From contig CAJTUR010000036.1 of assembly GCA_910579535.1 (NCBI GenBank), forward strand, positions 1 to 11,987: a stretch of 11,987 nt of DNA, given 5' to 3'. Source of the stretch: an uncultured Bacilli bacterium (GTDB taxonomy: Bacteria; Bacillota_I; Bacilli_A; RF39; UBA660). The notes beneath the pieces were generated by a model. The model did not search any database. It saw nothing but the letters and a program-made list of their open reading frames with translations, and was not told the origin of the DNA. Below are positions 1 to 7,946 of the stretch, in pieces. How positions within the stretch are numbered: position 1 is the stretch's first letter; each line of letters starts with the position of its first letter. A program made the position numbers and the translations under genes.

Positions 1-40
1 AGCAAACAAAAAGCGATATACCCTTTTTCAATATATCACT
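1..40 (-). terminator. Intrinsic terminator ending the LCP-vanZ transcription unit
   Basis: Read on the minus strand, bases 40-32 (AGTGATATA) pair with bases 20-12 (TATATCGCT) to give a 9-bp stem with one G-U wobble around an 11-nt loop. A T-rich tail (TTTTGTTTGCT) follows at 11-1. The hairpin lies about 35 bases beyond the stop codon of the last minus-strand gene, where a rho-independent terminator is expected. The stem is AU-rich, so its strength is uncertain, and the tail runs to the window edge. Confidence 0.65.
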
Positions 41-74
41 TTGTCAACAGTCTGAAACGAGAATATTTTCCCGT

Positions 75-371
75 TTATGTTTTTCTTCTTTTTGAGACAT
101 TTTCATAAATTATTGACACAAAACATGACAAAAAATCACTTCTTCCTTTTTGGATGCATATAATTTTTGGTTCTTGAATTTTAAATTCGAAATTTTCTTT
201 AAGATAACGAGCCAAAGAATTTTTTCTCTGATTTATGTAAGATTTATTGAAAAGAAACTTGAAAAATTCATCATGACATAATCTTTTTACTAAGTGTTGT
301 GTTAACTCATGTTTCATTAAAATTTTTTCAATGTCATCTATGACCAAATCATAATTTAATCTTTTATTCAT
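75..371 (-). CDS. Hypothetical protein, 98 aa, last gene of the unit
   Basis: I do not recognise this protein. It is 98 residues, rich in lysine and arginine, with no signal peptide and no convincing membrane segment, so it is probably cytoplasmic. The first half looks helical (residues 8-50). The second half holds a short hydrophobic stretch (about 78-90, with C83) before a very basic tail ending KRRKT. It starts with ATG 24 bases after the vanZ stop, on the same strand. The ribosome binding site is weak (TTGGAT just upstream of ATG), so it may depend on readthrough from vanZ. An intrinsic terminator follows its stop, consistent with its being the final gene of the unit. The reading frame is open with codon use like its neighbours, which favours a real gene, but no family supports it. 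Confidence 0.55.
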   Translation of the reverse strand: MNKRLNYDLVIDDIEKILMKHELTQHLVKRLCHDEFFKFLFNKSYINQRKNSLARYLKENFEFKIQEPKIICIQKGRSDFLSCFVSIIYENVSKRRKT

Positions 372-395
372 AAATCCAACTTCATTCTCACAATT

Positions 396-878
396 TTATT
401 CAATAATTTTTCTATTTTTTATTTTTAATAAAAGATGACAAAAAAGCGGTGTAACCATTATTCCTATTAATGCTCCACTCATATCAATGCAAACATCAAC
501 AATTCGTCCTGTTCTTTCACTGACAAATAATTGGTGAATTTCATCACTTGAAGCATAAATTAAACATAAAAAGATTGCCCAAATGACAGGATACTTTAAT
601 TGATACGATTTAAAAGTTAAATAAGACACAAAGCCTAATAAAAAATAGATTGTAAAATGCGCCCCTTTACGAATTAAAAAACGAGTCTTCTGTACTATTT
701 CAACTTTTTTGCTATCAGAAACTTCCGTTTTGCTTACTTCAGTAACGGTTTCTATAATTTTTAGAACAAAACCATCACTTAAACTCTCACTTTTATTTCC
801 ATTTTGATGAGAAAATAGAAAAATCACTCCCATACAAAGAAAAACAAAACAAGGAAAAATAATTTTTTTAAGCTGCAT
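396..878 (-). CDS. VanZ-family membrane protein
   Basis: This is a 160-residue integral membrane protein of the VanZ-like family. Family hallmarks are visible: FSHQNG at 22-27 after the first membrane segment (about 6-23), RKGAHFTIYFLLG at 70-82 opening the second, and a third-to-fourth segment region with SDEIHQLF (111-118), the conserved R122, and D128 and D132 in GRIVDVCIDMSGALIG. VanZ of Tn1546 raises teicoplanin resistance. The biochemical role of chromosomal homologues is not settled, but they often occur near cell-envelope genes, as here. The ATG at 878 has an AGAGG site 6 bases upstream, and the gene overlaps the end of the LCP gene by 11 bases, suggesting translational coupling. Family assignment is firm; a role in wall or glycopeptide-related physiology is inference. 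Confidence 0.9.
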   Translation of the reverse strand: MQLKKIIFPCFVFLCMGVIFLFSHQNGNKSESLSDGFVLKIIETVTEVSKTEVSDSKKVEIVQKTRFLIRKGAHFTIYFLLGFVSYLTFKSYQLKYPVIWAIFLCLIYASSDEIHQLFVSERTGRIVDVCIDMSGALIGIMVTPLFCHLLLKIKNRKIIE

Positions 879-2307
879 TTAAAACCTCTTTAATTTTTTC
901 CTGAGCCATTTTTACACTTTTCATATCTGGATTCATAACATACAACTTTAATTTTGAACCCATGCTATAAGTGGGTTGCATATCTCCTGTTCCAGTAACA
1001 GCAATAGATTCTACTTTCCAAGAAGGCATTTTATCAATTTGATATTTAATAAAAGAAGTAATTTCTTCCATACTCATATCCGTTTGAAAACTGCCATTTA
1101 AAGAATCTAAAAGCGTATTATATTTACTAATTAAAACACTAGAGCTAGTAAATTTTTCAATAATAGCCGTAATCACTTGTTGCTGATTCGCACCTCGATG
1201 ATGGTCGCCCGTTGTATAAGCATAACGTTCACGAGCGTAAGCAAGAGCCAGCTTTCCATCAAAATGATTCCATCCTTTATTAATATATCTACTATCGTTT
1301 CGAGGCTTGAAAGCTTTGTCTGAATTAATATCAATGCCTCCAATAACATCTATAATTTTAATCACCGAATCAAAATTGACTCTTAAATAATGACTAATAT
1401 CAATATCATAAAAATTTTCTAAAGTCTTTATGCTTTTATCAATACCATAGATTCCAGCATGCGTTAATTTATCTTTTAATCCTTTAGTACCATCTAATTG
1501 GATATAATAGTCTCTTGGAGTATTAACTAATAATATCTGATTCGTTTTAGGATTAACAATTACAAGCATATTTACGTCACTACGCCCTCTAACACTTTTC
1601 ACATTCCCCCATTGATCAACGCCACTAATATAAAAAATAAAAGGTTCCATAGTAATATTCATCGAAACATTTGGATTTTCTTCATGTGCTTTTATCTTAA
1701 CGTCAAAAGTATAAATAACTCTTGTTTTTGCTTCAAAATCCTCTACTTCATCTTTAGCGATGGTTATATAACTTTCTTCTAAAACAATAGCTTGAACATT
1801 TTTATTTAATAAATTGTCTAAAACACTTCCAAATTCTTCATTTAATTTTTCTTGATATATAATTTTTTCATTCAATTGCTTTTTAATTTCTTCTTGATAA
1901 TTATCTTTCAAATATAAAATAGTTTTATCTCTCAAATTATCTATACTTGTAAGCTCGCTACTATTTAAAACTAAAACAGAATAACTAAGTGTATCATACT
2001 CTACTTTTATATTTTCAATAAAAGAATAAGTACTAATAAGATATTTAATTCCTATATATAAAACAATAGAAACAAATAAAATAAGTGTTACACTAAATAG
2101 ATTGATAATTTTATTTTTAACTTTATATAAAAGAAACATTAAAAATAGAAATACTAAAAAGAATATAGTAAATCCTAAGTATAAATATTTAACAGGTAAC
2201 ACGTTTAATTTTAAAATTTGAAAGGTAAAAAAGCTAAATAAAAGCAATAATAAAGCTGTTAATACAATTTTAATAACCTGTAATAAAATACTTTTTCCTT
2301 TATCCAT
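868..2307 (-). CDS. LCP (LytR-CpsA-Psr) family wall-polymer ligase
   Basis: LCP enzymes transfer undecaprenyl-pyrophosphate-linked glycopolymers (teichoic acid, capsule) to peptidoglycan on the outer membrane face. This protein has 479 residues. Three hydrophobic segments lie at the N-terminus (about 12-32, 41-61, 69-91). An extracytoplasmic accessory region follows (about 100-205), then the catalytic LCP domain (about 222-385). Visible motifs are RSDVNM (242-247), PRDYY (264-268), DKLTHAG (279-285), GGIDI (323-327), the arginine-rich ARERYAYTTGD (358-368) and R371 with QQQ (375-377). These match the pyrophosphate- and metal-binding Asp/Arg set of the family. The ATG at 2307 has a GGAGGG site 5 bases upstream and a candidate extended -10 promoter. 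Its position just after a Wzx/Wzy cluster suggests it attaches that polymer. The family is clear; the substrate is inferred from context. Confidence 0.93.
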   Translation of the reverse strand: MDKGKSILLQVIKIVLTALLLLLFSFFTFQILKLNVLPVKYLYLGFTIFFLVFLFLMFLLYKVKNKIINLFSVTLILFVSIVLYIGIKYLISTYSFIENIKVEYDTLSYSVLVLNSSELTSIDNLRDKTILYLKDNYQEEIKKQLNEKIIYQEKLNEEFGSVLDNLLNKNVQAIVLEESYITIAKDEVEDFEAKTRVIYTFDVKIKAHEENPNVSMNITMEPFIFYISGVDQWGNVKSVRGRSDVNMLVIVNPKTNQILLVNTPRDYYIQLDGTKGLKDKLTHAGIYGIDKSIKTLENFYDIDISHYLRVNFDSVIKIIDVIGGIDINSDKAFKPRNDSRYINKGWNHFDGKLALAYARERYAYTTGDHHRGANQQQVITAIIEKFTSSSVLISKYNTLLDSLNGSFQTDMSMEEITSFIKYQIDKMPSWKVESIAVTGTGDMQPTYSMGSKLKLYVMNPDMKSVKMAQEKIKEVLNAA

Positions 2308-2328
2308 AAAATCCCTCCAAACAACTGT

Positions 2329-2337
2329 ATTGTATCA
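2329..2337 (-). promoter_or_regulatory. Candidate extended -10 promoter for LCP-vanZ
   Basis: On the minus strand the gap between the flippase stop and the LCP start contains TGATACAAT, that is TG-n-TACAAT, a good extended -10 element differing from TATAAT at one base. No clear -35 is seen, which extended -10 promoters tolerate. Transcription would begin near 2322, leaving a leader of about 15 bases that carries the GGAGGG ribosome binding site. The LCP and vanZ genes could therefore be expressed separately from the polysaccharide genes upstream. Confidence 0.5.
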
Positions 2338-2346
2338 TATAAAAAA

Positions 2347-3762
2347 CTACTTATGATTTTTTTTTAAAGAAAACAAATACAGTAAATATTGTTTATTAAA
2401 AAAACAATAAATCATTATTCCAAATACTATTTGAATTATTATTTTCAAAAAATTTTCAATTTTCAAAAAATTTATAGGAAAAATTAAAATAAACATAATT
2501 AAAGCTTTAACAAAAAACGGAAAAATATCTTTAATATACTTATTTATTTCAAGTTCCTTTTTCAATAAAAGAGCTTGATAAAACATAACTATGAATTCAG
2601 CCATAATTGTTCCTAAACAAGCTCCTATACTTCCAAGCTTAGGAATAAAAATAAAATTCACCAATAAATTTACTAATGCTCCTAAAAAAACAGACAAAAT
2701 GTATATTTTATCTTTTTCATAAGGAATCAAATATAATGTCCTTAAAATATTTGCAAAAGATAAAAAAATTAAAGTCGGTGCAAGAAGTATAATCAATAAA
2801 CCTGTTTTTTGAAATTCATATCCAAAATAAAGCGGAGCAAAATTATAACCTATTGAAATAAGACCAAAACACATAGCAAACGACATAAACATAACCAATA
2901 AAATAGACTTATGAATGTATTGATTTATTTTTTTATATTCTCTTTTAACCACCAAATTGGATATTCTTGGAAGCATAACTGTTCCTAAAGCTGTAATCAA
3001 GGTTAATGGAATATTAATTATTTTTTCAGCATTTTCATAAAAACCGACTTCACTAATATTTGACATAATGCCCAACATAATTTTATCCATTATTTTATAC
3101 AAGCTAATTGCAATAACTGGAATAAATAAAATCAAATTAGGTTTTATGTGTTTTAATATTTCTTTCATATTTATTTTTATAAATCCAATCTTTTTTTTCA
3201 CAAAAGACCATAATAATAATTGACTGAAAATTGCCATTCCTGACATAATAACTGCATATATTTCTATATCACTCGAATCTTTAACAAATAAAAAAATAAA
3301 AATTAATGTTCCTACTTTGATTAAAATATTTCGCAAAATTGTAATTTTAATTTCTTCCAATCCAAAAAAAACCCAATTTATATCTCCTAATGCTGAAAGG
3401 ATGAACATAGATTGTATTAAAGCTATAATCTTATATTCAACATCGAATAAATAGATATATCCAATATAAAGAAAAAACATGAATAAACCCATAAATAGTT
3501 GGAATAAATAAATTCCCCAAAAAGTTCGAGCTAATTCTTTTTTATCATCTCTAATTTTTGCAATAATACGATTACCATAATTATTGACTCCTAATAAAAC
3601 AAATAACATAAAATAAGAAACAACCGAATAAGTGTAAGAATAAATTCCAACGCCTTCAACGCCCATAACTCTCGAAATATAAGGAGAAATAACTAAAGGA
3701 ATAAATAATATTAGAAATTGATAAATTAAGTTATAAATAAAATTTTTTTTAATATTATTCAA
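2347..3762 (-). CDS. Wzx-like polysaccharide repeat-unit flippase
   Basis: This 471-residue, very hydrophobic protein has about 12-14 membrane segments and belongs to the MOP/polysaccharide-transporter superfamily, which flips undecaprenyl-linked oligosaccharide repeat units outward. The N-terminus is typical: NFIYNLIYQ, then IPLVISPYISRVMG with VEGVGIYSY (about 7-43), and a conserved loop NNYGNR (60-65) before an acidic and basic turn. The start is TTG at 3762: a strong site GGAAGTGAT lies 5 bases upstream, and the next in-frame ATG (codon 33) would delete the first membrane helix. It overlaps the polymerase gene by 8 bases. The C-terminal part carries an 18-base in-frame tandem duplication (protein NFLKIE then NFLKII). 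Function is assigned from family and context; the transported unit is unknown. Confidence 0.9.
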   Translation of the reverse strand: MNNIKKNFIYNLIYQFLILFIPLVISPYISRVMGVEGVGIYSYTYSVVSYFMLFVLLGVNNYGNRIIAKIRDDKKELARTFWGIYLFQLFMGLFMFFLYIGYIYLFDVEYKIIALIQSMFILSALGDINWVFFGLEEIKITILRNILIKVGTLIFIFLFVKDSSDIEIYAVIMSGMAIFSQLLLWSFVKKKIGFIKINMKEILKHIKPNLILFIPVIAISLYKIMDKIMLGIMSNISEVGFYENAEKIINIPLTLITALGTVMLPRISNLVVKREYKKINQYIHKSILLVMFMSFAMCFGLISIGYNFAPLYFGYEFQKTGLLIILLAPTLIFLSFANILRTLYLIPYEKDKIYILSVFLGALVNLLVNFIFIPKLGSIGACLGTIMAEFIVMFYQALLLKKELEINKYIKDIFPFFVKALIMFILIFPINFLKIENFLKIIIQIVFGIMIYCFFNKQYLLYLFSLKKNHK

Positions 3763-4909
3763 CTGATATCACTTCCAAATTCCGTTTTTCCTCGTACAAA
3801 GATTTTATAAAATACAAAATAAAAACATTATAAAAAATTGAAATCGTATATTTCTCCATTAAACCATAAATCATGAAAAAAAATAAAATCCAAATTAAAT
3901 AAGTTTTTTTTTCATTATAGGCCATTTCGAAATTCTTTTTAAAAATATAACCCATAATTAAGAATGAAAAAATCCCAAATCGAAAAAGCAAATAAATATA
4001 ACAATTATCTAAAGTTTGAGTATAATTTCCATACAAAGAGATTGCTTCTTCTCCAGTAAGAATCAAATTTTGGCCTAATAGATTCACATCATAATAATTT
4101 AAAATCTTACTGATATAATAAAGACGATTAGAAAAAATTTTATTTAATATTAAACCCACCTTAGTATGCGATGAATATAAAAATACTAATAGAAAAGACA
4201 CAAAAGTAAATATAAAAAAACTATTAACAACTATCTTTTTCATTTTTTTATTATAAACTAGTCTTAATAATGAATTATTAAATAAGAATAAAATAAAAAC
4301 TAAAATTAAAAGTATCAAACTACTCCTACTGTCAGTCAATAAATCTATAATAATAATAAAAATGGCTAAAGGTAGTAAGTAAATCTTTTTTATCTTTTCC
4401 TTCTTTAAATAAAAATATTCTAATATAATCGAAACTAGAGTTATAGCTAAAATATTAGGATGACCAAATCCTAAAGTATATCTTATAGTATTTTCTCTAT
4501 ATAGAATAGAGTTTCCACTAGTCAAATCAAAAAAATAAAATATTAATTCCATTATAAATAAAATACACTTGATTTTAAAATCCATTTTAATCAGGCTATC
4601 AAATTCCATGCTTTTAGCTGAAAATAATACAAATAACATCATTACCAAAGAACTATCTCTCACACTACTATGGTAGCTAGATATGTAAGATAGAATAATA
4701 ATAATCGTAAAAATAACCATTTGAATAAAAGTATTTTTTTTCACCCTTTGATTTTTTAAAACAATCAAAATTCCCATCAAAGATAGTGCTAACAGTTGCA
4801 TAAAATTCAATATAGGTTCTAAAAAAGTAACTTTAGAAAGCATCACATTAGAAATCAGCATAATATAAGATATATAAAAAATTACATTAGATATCGAAAT
4901 CTTTCTCAT
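3755..4909 (-). CDS. Wzy-like polysaccharide polymerase (O-antigen ligase/polymerase type)
   Basis: This is a 384-residue membrane protein with roughly 10-11 hydrophobic segments. Wzy polymerases join lipid-linked repeat units outside the membrane into long chains. Sequence identity in this family is low, but several traits fit: the GFGHPN motif at 147-152 seen in many Gram-positive Wzy-like proteins, TDSRSS at 192-197 entering a hydrophobic helix, and a large polar loop (about 250-305) with LLGQNLILTGEEAISLYGNYTQTLDNCYI before the final helices. The ATG at 4909 has GGAGAG 6 bases upstream and lies 12 bases after the preceding glycosyltransferase stop. Its stop overlaps the flippase start, so the two are probably translationally coupled. 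Assignment rests on topology, motif and neighbours; the linkage formed cannot be read from sequence. Confidence 0.85.
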   Translation of the reverse strand: MRKISISNVIFYISYIMLISNVMLSKVTFLEPILNFMQLLALSLMGILIVLKNQRVKKNTFIQMVIFTIIIILSYISSYHSSVRDSSLVMMLFVLFSAKSMEFDSLIKMDFKIKCILFIMELIFYFFDLTSGNSILYRENTIRYTLGFGHPNILAITLVSIILEYFYLKKEKIKKIYLLPLAIFIIIIDLLTDSRSSLILLILVFILFLFNNSLLRLVYNKKMKKIVVNSFFIFTFVSFLLVFLYSSHTKVGLILNKIFSNRLYYISKILNYYDVNLLGQNLILTGEEAISLYGNYTQTLDNCYIYLLFRFGIFSFLIMGYIFKKNFEMAYNEKKTYLIWILFFFMIYGLMEKYTISIFYNVFILYFIKSLYEEKRNLEVISVE

Positions 4910-4921
4910 AAAAACTCTCCT

Positions 4922-5959
4922 TTATTTTTTAAAAGATTTTTTTCTTTCTTTTTTTTGTTTAAAATGAAAATAAAGATAAAGGATAAAAAACAAGCGATAT
5001 TTATATAGAAAAAATTTGATTTTTCGAGTTAATGTATTAAAATCCTTAAAACATAAATTTTCTAATTCTTTTTCAAATTTAAATTTTATTGAAATTTTTC
5101 TATACAATTTCTTTTTTTCCTTGTATTTTTCTTTATTATCTATATGAAAAATGGTTAATGGCAACATTTCTGAAACGATTCCATAAGTCAAATATTTAAA
5201 GGAATCCATAGTAATACTATTTTTTATACAAAAATTACTCATTTCGATAAATAATTCATAATAATAATCAATCATATTCATATTCATTTGACGGCAGATA
5301 CTATTATCGTTAATTCGGTAACGATACTCTTGAATAGGAAAGTATTCAATTTTTTTAGCATAAAAATAACTTTCTAGCATAAACATTCTATCCTGTGCTT
5401 TTCGTAATTTATCTCTAAATTTTAATTCATTTTTTTCTAAGAAAATTCTTTTAAAACATTTCCCCCAGATTGCTCCAAACATAAATCCATTATAAATACT
5501 ATTATTAAACATAACACTTGAAAAAAGAAGTTCTTTATTATTATTAAAATTCATTTTTTGATTTAATGTAATGACATTCTCTACTTCTTGATTCCAATTA
5601 CTATAATCAAAAATCATAATATCAGTTTCTTGTTTCTCAATTTTTTTAAAATAACCATAAAAATTATCAGCCAATTGATCATCAGAATCTACAAAAAAAA
5701 CATATTCTCCTTTTGCTTTTTCTAAACCATTATTTCTTGCTACAGCTGAACCACTATTTTTTTGCGACAAGTAAATAATAGAATCACATTGATGAGTTTT
5801 TTTCAAAAAATAATTTTCAATGTTTTCATCATCACTCCCATCATTAACAATAATAATTTCATATTTTTCAATATTTTGCTTTTTTATAGATGCTATACAT
5901 TTATCAATTTCTTCTACAGTATTCTTATAAACTGGAATAATAAATGAAATTTCTATCAT
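4922..5959 (-). CDS. Family 2 glycosyltransferase (GT-A fold)
   Basis: This cytoplasmic, membrane-associated inverting glycosyltransferase probably adds one sugar of the repeat unit. With the start at ATG 5959 it has 345 residues. The GT2 core is plain: SFIIPVY (5-11), VNDGSDD (38-44) for nucleotide binding, NSGSAVARNNGL (68-79), and the metal-binding FVDSDD (89-94). WGKCFKR (165-171) and KAQDRMF (187-193) match the second half, where D190 fits the catalytic base, although the usual Glu before it is Gln. The C-terminus is lysine-rich (about 300-345). A GTG nine bases further upstream is open, but AAGGTG overlaps it and is correctly spaced for the ATG, so I prefer the ATG. It follows the preceding glycosyltransferase by 5 bases. 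Donor and acceptor are unknown. Confidence 0.9.
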   Translation of the reverse strand: MIEISFIIPVYKNTVEEIDKCIASIKKQNIEKYEIIIVNDGSDDENIENYFLKKTHQCDSIIYLSQKNSGSAVARNNGLEKAKGEYVFFVDSDDQLADNFYGYFKKIEKQETDIMIFDYSNWNQEVENVITLNQKMNFNNNKELLFSSVMFNNSIYNGFMFGAIWGKCFKRIFLEKNELKFRDKLRKAQDRMFMLESYFYAKKIEYFPIQEYRYRINDNSICRQMNMNMIDYYYELFIEMSNFCIKNSITMDSFKYLTYGIVSEMLPLTIFHIDNKEKYKEKKKLYRKISIKFKFEKELENLCFKDFNTLTRKIKFFLYKYRLFFILYLYFHFKQKKERKKSFKK

Positions 5960-5964
5960 AAAAT

Positions 5965-6672
5965 TCACCTTCTTTTTATAAATTGTTGAATTAAGACTAC
6001 TCTATTTTTTATCATTTTTAACAAAGGATAATGTTTCATCTGAGAAACATTATCATCATGTCTTCTATAATGAATAAGCTTTTTATCTAGAAAAATAGAG
6101 GTACCAAACTTTTCACATATAAGCCCAATCCATTGATCATGCATCTCGATTGAATTAGGAATAGGCAAAATAGATTTAAGCATTTCATTTTTAAAAGCCA
6201 TACAGCAACCTAAATACTTATTTTTATAAATATTAGATAAAATGCCAGGTTTAGACTTTCTATAATCAAAAAAACTTTCAATCAATACTTCAGAATGATT
6301 ATAGTTGACGACATCACAATTATGGGTAATACAATCACATTTTTTTTCTTCAAAACAAGTTAATAAATGCTTAACTTTATTTTCTAACCAAATATCATCC
6401 TGATCAGATAAAAAAATATATTTTCCTTTACAAAAAGAAAGAGCATGAGCAAAATTTTGTTTCACTCCATTTCGTGGCCCTTTAAGAATTTTAATTCTTT
6501 GGTCATTTAAAGATTCAATAATTTTTAAAGTGTGATCAGTAGAACCATCATCAGAGACAATTACTTCGTCTTGATTCTCTAATTGTAGTAAAATAGATTC
6601 CAATTGCTCTTTAATATATTTTTCGCCATTATAAGTAGCCATGGCAACGGATATAAAATAATCTCTTTTCAT
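5965..6672 (-). CDS. Family 2 glycosyltransferase, rhamnosyltransferase-like
   Basis: This 235-residue GT2 enzyme of GT-A fold resembles the short rhamnosyltransferase-like group in capsule and O-antigen loci. Motifs are VAMATYNGEKYI (9-20), DDGSTD (41-46), LSDQDDIW (88-95) holding the metal-binding aspartates, LGCCMAF (154-160), MHDQW (177-181) with the likely catalytic Asp, and YRRHDDNVS (202-210), a signature often seen at the end of the catalytic domain in this group. It starts at ATG 6672 inside an ATGA overlap with the upstream GT4 gene. A GGTGAT site lies close by, so coupling is likely. The family is certain; that rhamnose is the transferred sugar is only suggested by resemblance, and no dTDP-rhamnose synthesis genes are present in the window. 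Confidence 0.9.
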   Translation of the reverse strand: MKRDYFISVAMATYNGEKYIKEQLESILLQLENQDEVIVSDDGSTDHTLKIIESLNDQRIKILKGPRNGVKQNFAHALSFCKGKYIFLSDQDDIWLENKVKHLLTCFEEKKCDCITHNCDVVNYNHSEVLIESFFDYRKSKPGILSNIYKNKYLGCCMAFKNEMLKSILPIPNSIEMHDQWIGLICEKFGTSIFLDKKLIHYRRHDDNVSQMKHYPLLKMIKNRVVLIQQFIKRR

Positions 6673-7928
6673 TTTCTATCACCATTTAAAACACTTTCTA
6701 TCGCTTCACTGTACTTTTTAATAGACTTATCTTTTGTAAAATGTTCTTCCAAATACTTTCTTCCCGTCAAATGCTTTTTAATAAAAGAATCTTTTTCTTT
6801 TAAAATCATTTTCAACTTTTTTTCGATTTCTTCATAGTGACCGGTTTCACAAACCACACCACACTTTGAATCATTAATGATTTGATACGCTTCAGTACCC
6901 CTTTCTAATATGCCTAAAATCGGAACATTTGTTGCCATACATCCATAGATTTTACTAGGAACAGAAACACCTTTAATCCCTTTTGCATTGGTAACAAGAT
7001 GCACATCCGCACTATTTAAACTATAAATCAAATCTTTTTTATCTTGATAAGGTATAAAAGTAATATTATCAGCGTGATTTTCACGTACAATTTCCTCTAA
7101 TTTTTTCTTAAGGGCCCCCTCACCAACCAAAGCAAATACAACTTCTTTTTCATTTTTAAAATTCAAAAACAAATGAATCAAATTTTCTAAATCATAATAA
7201 AGTCCTAAATTTCCAGAATACATAATAATAAATTTATTTTCTAAGTTGTTTTTTTTCTTAAATTCCATTACTTTTTTATGATCTTTATTTAAAGGATAAA
7301 TATCACTTTCATTTGTCCAATTATTAATGACTCTATTATTAGGAATTTTTTTATTTTTAAAACGATGTTCTAACGTTTTTTGCATATCTCTTCCAACAGT
7401 AATCACTAAACTTGCCTTTTTACATGTGTGTCGATCAAACATCATCATGAACTTTAATAGCCACTTATTTTTAGAATAATTGACCGCCATAATTTGTTCA
7501 GGATTAAAATCTTGAATATTATAAATAAATTTTCCTTTTGTAATCATTCGCCCGATATTTCCAAGAATACCACCTAATACTGGTGGTTGAGAAATGGCAA
7601 AAACAACATCTTGTTTCCCAACTTTAAAAGTTGCTCCAATCGAATGAAAAAAATAGCTTAAGATATGAAAAATTCTACTTTTTTTACTTGTTTTTGAAAA
7701 TTCTTTGACTCGAACTCTAAGAATATTAACCCCGTTATACGCTTCATAATAAAATTTTTCTTTTTTATATTTTTCTTCAATTTTTCCAGTATAACAAGGA
7801 ACAGAACAAATGACAGTAATCACATAGTCTTTTTTTAAGCCATCACATAATTCAGTCAAAATTTGAGCCGTAGAAGCCACTTCTGGATAAAAATAATTTG
7901 CAAAAACTAACAATTTCTTCTTTTCCAT
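6669..7928 (-). CDS. Family 4 glycosyltransferase (WbuB-like)
   Basis: This retaining glycosyltransferase of GT-B fold has 419 residues from ATG 7928. The N-terminal acceptor domain opens with LVFANYFYPE (7-16) and the glycine-containing stretch typical of WbuB/FnlC-like enzymes. It includes QPPVLGG (114-120) and NIQDFNPEQ (137-145). The C-terminal donor domain has YSGNLG (237-242), LVGEG (267-271), VPSKIYGCMATNVPILG (323-339) and GTEA (344-347), the region that binds the nucleotide sugar. An ATG at 7937 is also open, but its GGAG would be 1 base away; the ATG at 7928 gives about 10 bases. The ribosome binding site abuts a terminator-like hairpin, so expression depends on readthrough. WbuB-like enzymes often use aminodeoxy-sugars such as FucNAc; the sugar here is unknown. 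Confidence 0.9.
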   Translation of the reverse strand: MEKKKLLVFANYFYPEVASTAQILTELCDGLKKDYVITVICSVPCYTGKIEEKYKKEKFYYEAYNGVNILRVRVKEFSKTSKKSRIFHILSYFFHSIGATFKVGKQDVVFAISQPPVLGGILGNIGRMITKGKFIYNIQDFNPEQIMAVNYSKNKWLLKFMMMFDRHTCKKASLVITVGRDMQKTLEHRFKNKKIPNNRVINNWTNESDIYPLNKDHKKVMEFKKKNNLENKFIIMYSGNLGLYYDLENLIHLFLNFKNEKEVVFALVGEGALKKKLEEIVRENHADNITFIPYQDKKDLIYSLNSADVHLVTNAKGIKGVSVPSKIYGCMATNVPILGILERGTEAYQIINDSKCGVVCETGHYEEIEKKLKMILKEKDSFIKKHLTGRKYLEEHFTKDKSIKKYSEAIESVLNGDRK

Positions 7929-7946
7929 AAACGTCATACTCCTTTC

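Noticed and set aside
55..76. Inverted repeat AAACG...CGTTT at the end of the last gene
   Set aside because: The stem is short with a mismatch and is not followed by a T-run on either strand. The hairpin at 12-40 is a better terminator.
2341..2366. A-run and T-run around the flippase stop as a terminator
   Set aside because: Only A-T pairs could form, with no stable stem, so it does not support termination before the LCP gene.
5762..5947. Plus-strand open frame of 61 codons
   Set aside because: It lies antisense within the GT2 gene, whose motifs are intact, and has no ribosome binding site or recognisable product.
6604..6837. Plus-strand open frame of 77 codons
   Set aside because: It is antisense to the GT2/GT4 junction. 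Its hydrophobic composition is what the complement of lysine-rich coding sequence gives.
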